A DNA stretch of 64,000 bases from Eledone cirrhosa (Eukaryota; Mollusca; Cephalopoda; Octopoda; Eledonidae). Positions 51,270 through 63,035 of the stretch are shown piece by piece (positions within the stretch are counted from its first letter, which is position 1; each line of letters starts with the position of its first letter). A program made the translations under genes and the position numbers. The stretch is taken from NCBI GenBank assembly GCA_964016885.1, contig OZ024744.1, forward strand, positions 21,707,798-21,771,797, given 5' to 3'. The notes beneath the pieces are model-generated. The model saw nothing but the letters and a program-made list of their open reading frames with translations, did no database searches and was not told the DNA's origin.

Positions 51270-53439
51270 TGACATCTTCAGACAGTTAGAAGAGGTGACA
51301 GCCACAACAGCTATGACATCTTTAGACAGTTAGAAGAGGTGACAGCCAAAACAGCTATGACATCTTTAGACAGTTAGAAGAGGTGACAGCCACAACAGCT
51401 ATGACATCTTTAGACAGTTAGAAGAGGTGACAGGCACAACAGCTATGACATCTTCAGACAGTTAGAAGAGGTGACAGCCACAACAGCTATGACATCTTCA
51501 GACAGAAGAGGTGACAGGCACATCAGCTATGACATCTACAGACAGAAGAGGTGACAGCCACAACAGCTATGACATTTCAGACAGTTAGAAGAGGTGACAG
51601 GCACAACAGCCATGACATCTTTAGTCAGTTAGAAGAGGTGACAGCCACAACAGCTATGACATCTTTAGACAGTTAGAAGAGGTGACAGGAACAACAGCTA
51701 TGACGTCTTCAGACAGTTAGAAGAGGTGACAGGCACAACAGCTATGACATCTTCAGACAGTTAGAAGAGGTGACAGCCACAACAGCTATGACGTCTTTAG
51801 ACAGTTAGAAGAGGTGACAGTAACAACAACTATGACATCTTCAGAAGTTAGAAGAGGTAACAGGCACAACAGCTATGACATCTTCTGACAGTTAGAAGAG
51901 GTGACAGCAACAACAGCTATGACATCTTCAGACAGAAGAGGTGACAGGCACAACAGCTATGACATCATCAGATAGTTAGAAGATGTGACAGCAACAACAG
52001 CTATGACATCTTCAGACAGAAGAGGTGACAACCATCACAGCTATGAGATATTCAGACAGTTAGAAGAGGTGACAGGCACAACAGCTATGACATCCTCAGA
52101 CAGTTAGAAGAGGTGACAGCCACAACAGCTATGACATCTTCAGACAGTTAGAAGAGGTGACAGCAACAAGAGTTATGACATCTTCAGACAGTTAGAAGAG
52201 GTGACAGCCACAACAGCTATGACATCTTTAGACAGTTAGAAGAGGTGACAACCAAAACAGCTATGACATCTTTAGACAGTTAGAAGAGGTGACAGCCACA
52301 ACAGCTATGACATCTTTAGACAGTTAGAAGAGGTGACAGGCACAACAACTATGACATATTCAGACAGTTAAAGGAGGTGACAGCCACAACAGCTATGACA
52401 TCTTCAGACAGTTAGAAGAGGTGACAGCCACAACAGCTATGACATCTTTAGACAGTTAGAAGAGGTGACAGCCAGAACAACTATGACATCTTTAGACAGT
52501 TAGAAGAGGTGACAGGCACAACAGCTATGACATCTTCAGACAGAAGAGGTGACAGCCACCACAGCTATGAGATATTCAGACAGTTAGAAGAGGTGACAGC
52601 CGCAACAGCTATGACATCTTCAGACAGTTAGAAGAGGTGACTGGCACAACAGCTATGACATCTTCAGACAGTTAGAAGAGGTGACAGGCACAACAGCTAT
52701 GACATCTTCAGACAGTTAGAAGAGGTGACAGCAACAACAGTTATGACATCTTCAGACAGTTAGAAGAGGTTACAGCCACAACAGCTATGACATCTTTAGA
52801 CAGTTAGAAGAGGTGACAGCCAAAACAGCTATGACATCTTTAGACAGTTAGAAGAGGTGACAGCCAGAACAACTATGACATCTTTAGACAGTTATAAGAT
52901 GTGACAGCCACAACAGCTATGACATATTCAGACCATAGAGGTGACAGGCACATCAGCTATGACATCTACAGACAAAAGAGGTGACAGCCACAACAGCTAT
53001 GACATCTTCAGACAGTTAGAAGAGGTGACAGGCACAACAGCCATGACATCTTTAGTCAGTTAGAAGAGGTGACAGCCACAACAGCTATGACATATTTAGA
53101 CAGTTAGAAGAGGTTACAGGCACAACAGCTATGACATCTTCAGACAGTTAGAAGAGGTGACAGGCACAATAGCTATGACATCTTTAGACAGTTAGAAGAG
53201 GTGACAGGCACAACAGCTATGACATCTTCAGACAGTTAGAAGAGGTGAAAGGCACAACATCTATGACATTTTCAGACAGTTAGAAGAGTTGACAGCCACA
53301 ACAGCTATGACATCTTTAGACAGTTAGAAGAGGCGACAGGCACAACAGCTATGACATCTTCAGACAGTTAGAAGAGGTGACAGCCACAACAGCTATGACG
53401 TCTTTAGACAGTTAGAAGAGGTGACAGGAACAACAGCTA
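51270..53439 (+). repeat. 3,240-bp HOR, copy 2, 1,070 bp short
   Basis: Begins like copy 1, but at 52,890/52,891 it jumps from the equivalent of 49,650 to the equivalent of 50,721, so 1,070 bp are absent and the copy is 2,170 bp. The junction lies within CAGTTAGAAG/CAGTTATAAG, identical in both partners up to the switch. Equivalently, 50,721-52,890 was tandemly duplicated as 52,891-55,060. It shares ACCAAAACAG (52,251) and CCGCAACAG (52,600) with copy 3 but not copy 1. Confidence 0.85.
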
Positions 53440-56400
53440 TGACATCTTCAGACAGTTAGAAGAGGTGACAGCCACAACAGCTATGACATCTTTAGACAGT
53501 TAGAAGAGGTGACAGCCAAAACAGCTATGACATCTTTAGACAGTTAGAAGAGGTGACAGCCACAACAGCTATGACATCTTTAGACAGTTAGAAGAGGTGA
53601 CAGGCACAACAGCTATGACATCTTCAGACAGTTAGAAGAGGTGACAGCCACAACAGCTATGACATCTTCAGACAGAAGAGGTGACAGGCACATCAGCTAT
53701 GACATCTACAGACAGAAGAGGTGACAGCCACAACAGCTATGACATTTCAGACAGTTAGAAGAGGTGACAGGCACAACAGCCATGACATCTTTAGTCAGTT
53801 AGAAGAGGTGACAGCCACAACAGCTATGACATCTTTAGACAGTTAGAAGAGGTGACAGGAACAACAGCTATGACGTCTTCAGACAGTTAGAAGAGGTGAC
53901 AGGCACAACAGCTATGACATCTTCAGACAGTTAGAAGAGGTGACAGCCACAACAGCTATGACGTCTTTAGACAGTTAGAAGAGGTGACAGTAACAACAAC
54001 TATGACATCTTCAGAAGTTAGAAGAGGTAACAGGCACAACAGCTATGACATCTTCTGACAGTTAGAAGAGGTGACAGCAACAACAGCTATGACATCTTCA
54101 GACAGAAGAGGTGACAGGCACAACAGCTATGACATCATCAGATAGTTAGAAGATGTGACAGCAACAACAGCTATGACATCTTCAGACAGAAGAGGTGACA
54201 ACCATCACAGCTATGAGATATTCAGACAGTTAGAAGAGGTGACAGGCACAACAGCTATGACATCCTCAGACAGTTAGAAGAGGTGACAGCCACAACAGCT
54301 ATGACATCTTCAGACAGTTAGAAGAGGTGACAGCAACAAGAGTTATGACATCTTCAGACAGTTAGAAGAGGTGACAGCCACAACAGCTATGACATCTTTA
54401 GACAGTTAGAAGAGGTGACAACCAAAACAGCTATGACATCTTTAGACAGTTAGAAGAGGTGACAGCCACAACAGCTATGACATCTTTAGACAGTTAGAAG
54501 AGGTGACAGGCACAACAACTATGACATATTCAGACAGTTAAAGGAGGTGACAGCCACAACAGCTATGACATCTTCAGACAGTTAGAAGAGGTGACAGCCA
54601 CAACAGCTATGACATCTTTAGACAGTTAGAAGAGGTGACAGCCAGAACAACTATGACATCTTTAGACAGTTAGAAGAGGTGACAGGCACAACAGCTATGA
54701 CATCTTCAGACAGAAGAGGTGACAGCCACCACAGCTATGAGATATTCAGACAGTTAGAAGAGGTGACAGCCGCAACAGCTATGACATCTTCAGACAGTTA
54801 GAAGAGGTGACTGGCACAACAGCTATGACATCTTCAGACAGTTAGAAGAGGTGACAGGCACAACAGCTATGACATCTTCAGACAGTTAGAAGAGGTGACA
54901 GCAACAACAGTTATGACATCTTCAGACAGTTAGAAGAGGTTACAGCCACAACAGCTATGACATCTTTAGACAGTTAGAAGAGGTGACAGCCAAAACAGCT
55001 ATGACATCTTTAGACAGTTAGAAGAGGTGACAGCCAGAACAACTATGACATCTTTAGACAGTTAGAAGAGGTGACATGCACAACAGCTATGACATCTTCA
55101 GACAGTTAGAAGAGGTGACAGCCACAACAGCTATGACATCTTCAGACAGAAGAGGTGACAGGCACATCAGCTATGACATCTACAGACAGAAGAGGTGACA
55201 GCCACAACAGCTATGACATATTCAGACAGTTAGAAGAGGTGACAGCAACAACAGCTCTGACATCTTCAGACAGTTAGAAGAGGTGACAGCCACAACAGCT
55301 ATGACATCTTTAGACAGTTAGAAGAGGTGACAGCCACAACAGCTATGACATCTTTAGAGAGTTAGAAGAGGTGACAGGCACAACAACTATGACATCTTCA
55401 GACAGTTAGAAGAGGTGACAGCCACAACAGCTATGACATCTTCAGACAGAAGAGGTGACAGCCACAACAGCTATGACATCTTCAGACAGTTATAAGATGT
55501 GACAGCCACAACAGCTATGACATCTACAGACAGAAGAGGTGACAGCCACAACAGCTATGACATTTCAGACAGTTAGAAGAGGTGACAGGCACAACAGCCA
55601 TGACATCTTAAGTCAGTTAGAAGAGGTGACATCACAACAGCTATGACATCTTTAGACAGTTAGAAGAGGTGACAGGAACAACAGCTATGACGTCTTCAGA
55701 CAGTTAGAAGAGGTGACAGGCACAACAGCTATGACATCTTCAGACAGAAGAGGTGACAGCCACAACAGCTATGACATCTTCAGACAGTTAGAAGAGGTGA
55801 CAGGCACAACAGCTATGACATCTTTAGACAATTAGAAGAGGTGACAGCCACCACAGCTATGAGATATTCAGACAGTTAGAAGAGGTGACAGGCACAACAG
55901 CTATGACATCTTCAGACAGTTAGAAGAGGTGACAGGAACAACAGGTATGACATCTTTAGACAGTTAGAAGAGGTTACAGGAACAACAGCTATGACATCTT
56001 CAGAATGAAGAGGTGACAGGCACAACAGCTATGACATCTACAAACAGAAGAGGTGACAGCAACAACAGCTATGGCATATTCAGACAGTTAGAAGAGGTAA
56101 CAGCCACAACAGCTATGACATCTTCAGACAGTTATAAGATGTGACAGCCACAACAGCTATGACATATTCAGACCATAGAGGTGACAGGCACATCAGCTAT
56201 GACATCTACAGACAGAAGAGGTGACAGCCACAACAGCTATGACATCTTCAGACAGTTAGAAGAGGTGACAGGCACAACAGCCATGACATCTTTAGTCAGT
56301 TAGAAGAGGTGACAGCCACAACAGCTATGACATATTTAGACAGTTAGAAGAGGTTACAGGCACAACAGCTATGACATCTTCAGACAGTTAGAAGAGGTGA

Positions 56401-56704
56401 CAGGCACAATAGCTATGACATCTTTAGACAGTTAGAAGAGGTGACAGGCACAACAGCTATGACATCTTCAGACAGTTAGAAGAGGTGAAAGGCACAACAT
56501 CTATGACATTTTCAGACAGTCAGAAGAGTTGACAGCCACAACAGCTATGACATCTTTAGACAGTTAGAAGAGGCGACAGGCACAACAGCTATGACATCTT
56601 CAGACAGTTAGAAGAGGTGACAGCCACAACAGCTATGACGTCTTTAGACAGTTAGAAGAGGTGACAGGAACAACAGCTATGACATCTTCAGACAGTTAGA
56701 AGAG
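53440..56704 (+). repeat. 3,240-bp HOR, copy 3
   Basis: Full-length third copy. Its left half matches 51,270-52,890 (offset 2,170 bp) and its right half matches 49,651-51,294 (offset 5,410 bp). Homology stops at about 56,704, where GAGGCAACAGGC replaces GAGGTGACAGCC. Private change: CAGACAGTCAGAAG near 56,515-56,528. Confidence 0.85.
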
Positions 56705-56929
56705 GCAACAGGCACAACAGCTATGACATCTTCAGACAGTTAGAAGAGGTGACAGCAACAACAGCTATGACATCTTCAGACAGAAGAGGTGACAGCGAAA
56801 AGAGCTATGACATCTTCAGACAGTTAGAAGAGCTGACAGGCACAACAGCAATGACATCTTTAGACAGTTAGAAGAGGTGACAGCCACAACAGCTATGACA
56901 TATTCAGACAGTTAGAAGAGGTGACAGGC
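56705..56929 (+). repeat. Transition of about five monomers
   Basis: Carries the GCGAAAAGAG marker (56,794) and resembles the 41.3 kb and 47.0 kb sites that follow the same HOR part elsewhere. It joins the 3,240-bp series to the 3,053-bp series. Confidence 0.6.
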
Positions 56930-59900
56930 ACAACAGCTATGAGATCTTCAGACAGAAGAGGTGACAGCCACAAAAGCTATGACATCTTCAGAGAGAAGAG
57001 GTGACAGGCACAACAGCTATAACATCTACAGACAGAAGAGGAGACAGCCACAACAGCTATGACATATTCAGACAGTTAAAGGAGGTGACAGCCACAACAG
57101 CTATGACATCTTCAGACAGTTAGAAGAGGTGACAGCCACAACAGCTATGACATCTTTAGACAGTTAGAAGAGGTGACAGCCAAAACAGCTATGACATCTT
57201 TAGACAGTTAGAAGAGGTGACAGCCAGAACAACTATGACATCTTTAGACAGTTAGAAGAGGTGACAGGCACAACAGCTATGACATCTTCAGACAGAAGAG
57301 GTGACAGCCACCACAGCTATGAGATATTCAGACAGTTAGAAGAGGTGACAGGCACAACAGCTATGACATCTTCAGACAGTTAGGAGAGGTGACAGCCACA
57401 ACAGCTATGACATCTTCAGACAGTTAGAAGAGGTGACTGGCACAGCAGCTATGACATCTTCAGACAGTTAGAAGAGGTGACAGGCACAACAGCTATGACA
57501 TCTTCAGACAGTTAGAAGAGGTGACAGCAACAACAGTTATGACATCTTCAGACAGTTAGAAGAGGTGACAGCCACAACAGCTATGACATCTTTAGACAGT
57601 TAGAAGAGGTGACAGCCAAAACAGCTATGACATCTTCAGACAGTTAGAAGAGGTGACAGCCAGAACAACTATGACATCTTTAGACAGTTAGAAGAGGTGA
57701 CATGCACAACAGCTATGACATCTTCAGACAGTTAGAAGAGGTGACAGCCACAACAGCTATGACATCTTCAGACAGAAGAGGTGACAGTCACATCAGCTAT
57801 GACATCTACAGACAGAAGAGGTGACAGCCACAACAGCTATGACATATTCAGAGAGTTAGAAGAGGTGACAGCAACAACAGCTATGACATCTTCAGACAGT
57901 TAGAAGAGGTGACAGGCACAACAGCCATGACATCTTTAGACAGTTAGAAGAGGTGACAGGAACAACAGCTATGACGTCTTCAGACAGTTAGAAGAGGTGA
58001 CAGGCACAACAGCTATGACATCTTCAGACAGTTAGAAGAGGTGACAGCAACAACAGCTATGACATCTTCAGACAGAAGAGGTGACAGCCACAAAAGCTAT
58101 GACATCTTCAGACAGTTAGAAGAGGTGACAGGCACAACAGCTATGACATCTTTAGACAGTTAGAAGAGGTGACAGCCACCACAGCTATGAGATATTCAGA
58201 CAGTTAGAAGAGGTGACAGGCACAACAGCTATGACATCTTCAGACAGTTAGAAGAGGTTACAGGAACAACAGCTATGACATCTTCAGAAAGTAGAAGTGA
58301 CAGGCACAACAGCTATGACATCTACAGACAGAAGAGGTGACAGCCACAACAGCTATGGCATATTCAGACAGTTAGAAGAGGTGACAGCCACAACAGCTAT
58401 GACATCTTCAGACAGTTATAAGATGTGACAGCCACAACAGCTATGATATATTCAGACAGAAGAGGTGACAGGCACATCAGCTATGACATCTACAGACAGA
58501 AGAGGTGACAGCCACAACAGCTATGACATCTTCAGACAATTAGAAGAGGTGACAGCAACAACAGCTATGACATCTTCAGACAGTTAGAAGAGGTGACAGC
58601 CACAACAGCTATGACGTCTTTAGACAGTTAGAAGAGGTGACAGTAACAACAGCTATGACATCTTCAGACAGTTAGAAGAGGTGACAGCAACAACAGCTAT
58701 GACATCTTCAGACAGAAGAGGTGACAGGCACAACAGCTATGACATCTTCAGACAGTTAGAAGAGGTGACAGCAACAACAGCCATGACATCTTCAGACAGA
58801 AGAGGTGACAGCCATCACAGCTATGAGATGTTCAGACAGTTAGAAGAGGTGACAGGCACAACAGCTATGACATCTTCAGACAGTTAGAAGAGGTGACAGC
58901 CACAACAGCAATGACATCTTTAGACAGTTAGAAGAGGTGACATCCACAACAGCTATGACATCTTCAGACAGTTAGAAGAGGTGACAGGAACAACAGCTAT
59001 CACATCTTCAGACAGTTCGAAGAGGTGACTGGCACAACAGCTATGACATCTTCAGACAGTTAGAAGAGGTGACAGCCACAACAGATATGTCATCTTTAGA
59101 CAGTTAGAAGAGGTGACAGCCAAAACAGCTATGACATCTTCAGACAGTTAGAAGAGGTGACAGCCACCACAGCTATGAGATATTCAGACAGTTAGAAGAG
59201 GTGACAGGCACATCACCTATGACATCTACAGACAGAAGAGGTGACAGCCACAACAGCTATGACATCTTCAGACAGTTAGAAGAGGTGACAGCAACAACAG
59301 CTATGACATCTTCAGACAGTTAGAAGAGGTGACAGGCACAACAGCCATGACATCTTTAGACAGTTAGAAGAGGTGACAGGAACAACAGCTATGGCGTCTT
59401 CAGACAGTTAGAAGAGGTGACAGGCACAACAGCTATGACATCTTCAGACAGTTAGAAGAGCTGACAGCAACAACAGCTATGACATCTTCAGACAGAAGAG
59501 GTGACAGCCACAAAAGCTATGACATCTTCAGACAGTTAGAAGAGGTGACAGGCGCAACAGCTATGACATCTTTAGACAGTTAGAAGAGGTGACAGCCACC
59601 AAAGCTATGAGATATTCAGACAGTTAGAAGAGGTGACAGGCACAACAACTATGACATCTTCAGACAGTTAGAAGAGGTGACAGGCACAACAGCTATGACA
59701 TCTTTAGACAGTTAGAAGAGGTTACAGGAACAACAGCTATGACATCTTCAGAAAGAAGAGGTGACAGGCACAACAGCTATGACATCTTCAGACAGTTATA
59801 AGATGTGACAGCCACAACAGCTATGACATATTCAGACAGAAGAGGTGACAGGCACATCAGCTATGACATCTACAGACAGAAGAGGTGACAGCCACAACAG

Positions 59901-59981
59901 CAATGACATCTTCAGACAATTAGTAGAGGTGACAGCAACAACAGCTATGACATCTTCAGACAGTTAGAAGAGCTGACAGCC
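56930..59981 (+). repeat. ~3,052-bp HOR, copy 1
   Basis: GAGATCTTCAG at 56,941, GTTAAAGGAG at 57,075, GTTAGGAGAG at 57,379 and CAGAAAGTAG at 58,285 recur 3,052 bp later (59,993, 60,127, 60,431, 61,337). A private change here is AGTAGAAGTGAC near 58,288-58,299. Confidence 0.85.
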
Positions 59982-62900
59982 ACAACAGCTATGAGATCTT
60001 CAGACAGAAGAGGTGACAGCCACAAAAGCTATGACATCTTCAGAGAGAAGAGGTGACAGGCACAACAGCTATAACATCTACAGACAGAAGAGGAGACAGC
60101 CACAACAGCTATGACATATTCAGACAGTTAAAGGAGGTGACAGCCACAACAGCTATGACATCTTCAGACAGTTAGAAGAGGTGACAGCCACAACAGCTAT
60201 GACATCTTTAGACAGTTAGAAGAGGTGACAGCCAAAACAGCTATGACATCTTTAGACAGTTAGAAGAGGTGACAGCCAGAACAATTATGACATCTTTAGA
60301 CAGTTAGAAGAGGTGACAGGCACAACAGCTATGACATCTTCAGACAGAAGAGGTGACAGCCACCACAGCTATGAGATATTCAGACAGTTAGAAGAGGTGA
60401 CAGGCACAACAGCTATGACATCTTCAGACAGTTAGGAGAGGTGACAGCCACAACAGCTATGACATCTTCAGACAGTTAGAAGAGGTGACTGGCACAGCAG
60501 CTATGACATCTTCAGATAGTTAGAAGAGGTGACAGGCACAACAGCTATGACATCTTCAGACAGTTAGAAGAGGTGACAGCAACAACAGTTATGACATCTT
60601 CAGACAGTTAGAAGAGGTGACAGCCACAACAGCTATGACATCTTTAGACAGTTAGAAGAGGTGACAGCCAAAACAGCTATGACATCTTTAGACAGTTAGA
60701 AGAGGTGACAGCCAGAACAACTATGACATCTTTAGACAGTTAGAAGAGGTGACATGCACAACAGCTATGACATCTTCAGACAGTTAGAAGAGGTGACAGC
60801 CACAACAGCTATGACATCTTCAGACAGAAGATGTGACAGGCACATCAGCTATGAAATCTACAGACAGAAGAGGTGACAGCCACAGCAGCTATGACATATT
60901 CAGAGAGTTAGAAGAGGTGACAGCAACAACAGCTATGACATCTTCAGACAGTTAGAAGAGGTGACAGGCACAACAGCCATGACATCTTTAGACAGTTAGA
61001 AGAGGTGACAGGAACAACAGCTATGACGTCTTCAGACAGTTAGAAGAGGTGACAGGCACAACAGCTATGACATCTTCAGACAGTTAGAAGAGGTGACAGC
61101 AACAACAGCTATGACATCTTCAGACAGAAGAGGTGACAGCCACAAAAGCTATGACATCTTCAGACAGTTAGAAGAGGTGACAGGCACAACAGCTATGACA
61201 TCTTTAGACAGTTAGAAGAGGTGACAGCCACCACAGCTATGAGATATTCAGACAGTTAGAAGAGGTGACAGGCACAACAGCTATGACATCTTCAGACAGT
61301 TAGAAGAGGTTACAGGAACAACAGCTATGACATCTTCAGAAAGTAGAGGTGACAGGCACAACAGCTATGACATCTACAGACAGAAGAGGTGACAGCCACA
61401 ACAGCTATGGCATATTCAGACAGTTAGAAGAGGTGACAGCCGAAACAGCTATGACATCTTCAGACAGTTATAAGATGTGACAGCCACAACAGCTATGACA
61501 TCTTCAGACAATTAGAAGAGGTGACAGCAACAACAGCTATGACATCTTCAGACAGTTAGAAGAGGTGACAGCCACAACAGCTATGACGTCTTTAGACAGT
61601 TAGAAGAGGTGACCGTAACAACAGCTATGACATCTTCAGAAGTTAGAAGAGGTAACAGGCACAACAGCTATGACATCTTCAGACAGTTAGAAGAGGTGAC
61701 AGCAACAACAGCTATGACATCTTCAGACAGAAGAGGTGACAGGCACATCAGCTATGACATCTACAGACAGAAGAGGTGACAGCCACAACAGCTATGACAT
61801 CTTCAGACAATTAGAAGAGGTGACTGCAACAACAGCTATGACATCTTCAGACAGTTAGAAGAGGTGACAGCCACAACAGCTATGACGTCTTTAGACAGTT
61901 AGAAGAGGTGACCGTAACAACAGCTATGACATCTTCAGAAGTTAGAAGAGGTAACAGGCACAACAGCTATGACATCTTCAGACAGTTAGAAGAGGTGACA
62001 GCAACAACAGCTATGACATCTTCAGACAGAATAGGTGACAGGCACAACAGCTATGACATCTTCAGACAGTTAGAAGAGGTGACAGCAACAACAGCTATGA
62101 CATCTTCAGACAGAAGAGGTGACAGCCATCACAGCTATGAGATGTTCAGACAGTTAGAAGAGGTGACAGGCACAACAGCTATGACATCTTCAGACAGTTA
62201 GAAGAGGTGACAGCCACAACAGCTATGACATCTTTAGACAGTTAGAAGAGGTGACAGGAACAACAGCTATGACATCTTCAGACAGTTCGAAGAGGTGACT
62301 GGCACAACAGCTATGACATCTTCAGACAGTTAGAAGAGGTGACAGCCACAACAGCTATGACATCTTTAGACAGTTAGAAGAGGTGACAGCCAAAACAGCT
62401 ATGACATCTTCAGACAGTTAGAAGAGGTGACAGGAACAACAGCTATGAGATATTCAGACAGTTAGAAGAGGTGACAGGAACAACAGCTATGACATCTACA
62501 GACAGTTAGGAGAGGTGACAGCCACAACAGCTATGACATCTTCAGACAGAAGAGGTGACAGCCACAAAAGCTATGACATCTTCAGACAGTTAGAAGAGGT
62601 GACAGGCGCAACAGCTATGACATCTTTAGACAGTTAGAAGAGGTGACAGCCACCAAAGCTATGAGATATTCAGACAGTTAGAAGAGGTGACAGGCACAAC
62701 AACTATGACATCTTCAGACAGTTAGAAGAGGTGACAGGCACAACAGCTATGACATCTTTAGACAGTTAGAAGAGGTTACAGGAACAACAGCTATGACATC
62801 TTCAGAAAGAAGAGGTGACAGGCACAACAGCTATGACATCTTCAGACAGTTATAAGATGTGACAGCCACAACAGCTATGACATATTCAGACAGAAGAGGT

Positions 62901-63035
62901 GACAGGCACATCAGCTATGACATCTACAGACAGAAGAGGTGAGAGCCACAACAGCTATGACATCTTCAGACAATTAGTAGAGGTGACAGCAACAACAGCT
63001 ATGACATCTTCAGACAGTTAGAAGAGGTGACAGCC
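59982..63035 (+). repeat. ~3,054-bp HOR, copy 2
   Basis: Second copy of the preceding block; GAGATCTTCAG at 59,993 recurs at 63,047. It lacks two cassette monomers near 61,490 that copy 1 has at 58,440-58,520, and instead contains an internal duplication of ~298 bp marked by GTGACCGTAAC near 61,609 and 61,909. The two changes nearly cancel, so the total length differs by only 2 bp. Confidence 0.8.

Noticed and set aside
206..62201. About forty open frames of 60-97 codons encoding MTATTAMTSSDRRGD-type repeats
   Set aside because: They occur only where 44- and 40-bp monomers alternate, share one peptide, start at whatever ATG the monomer supplies and end at the TAG in AGTTAG when two 44-bp copies meet. 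Frames repeat because the DNA repeats. No promoter, unique domain or flanking gene supports coding.
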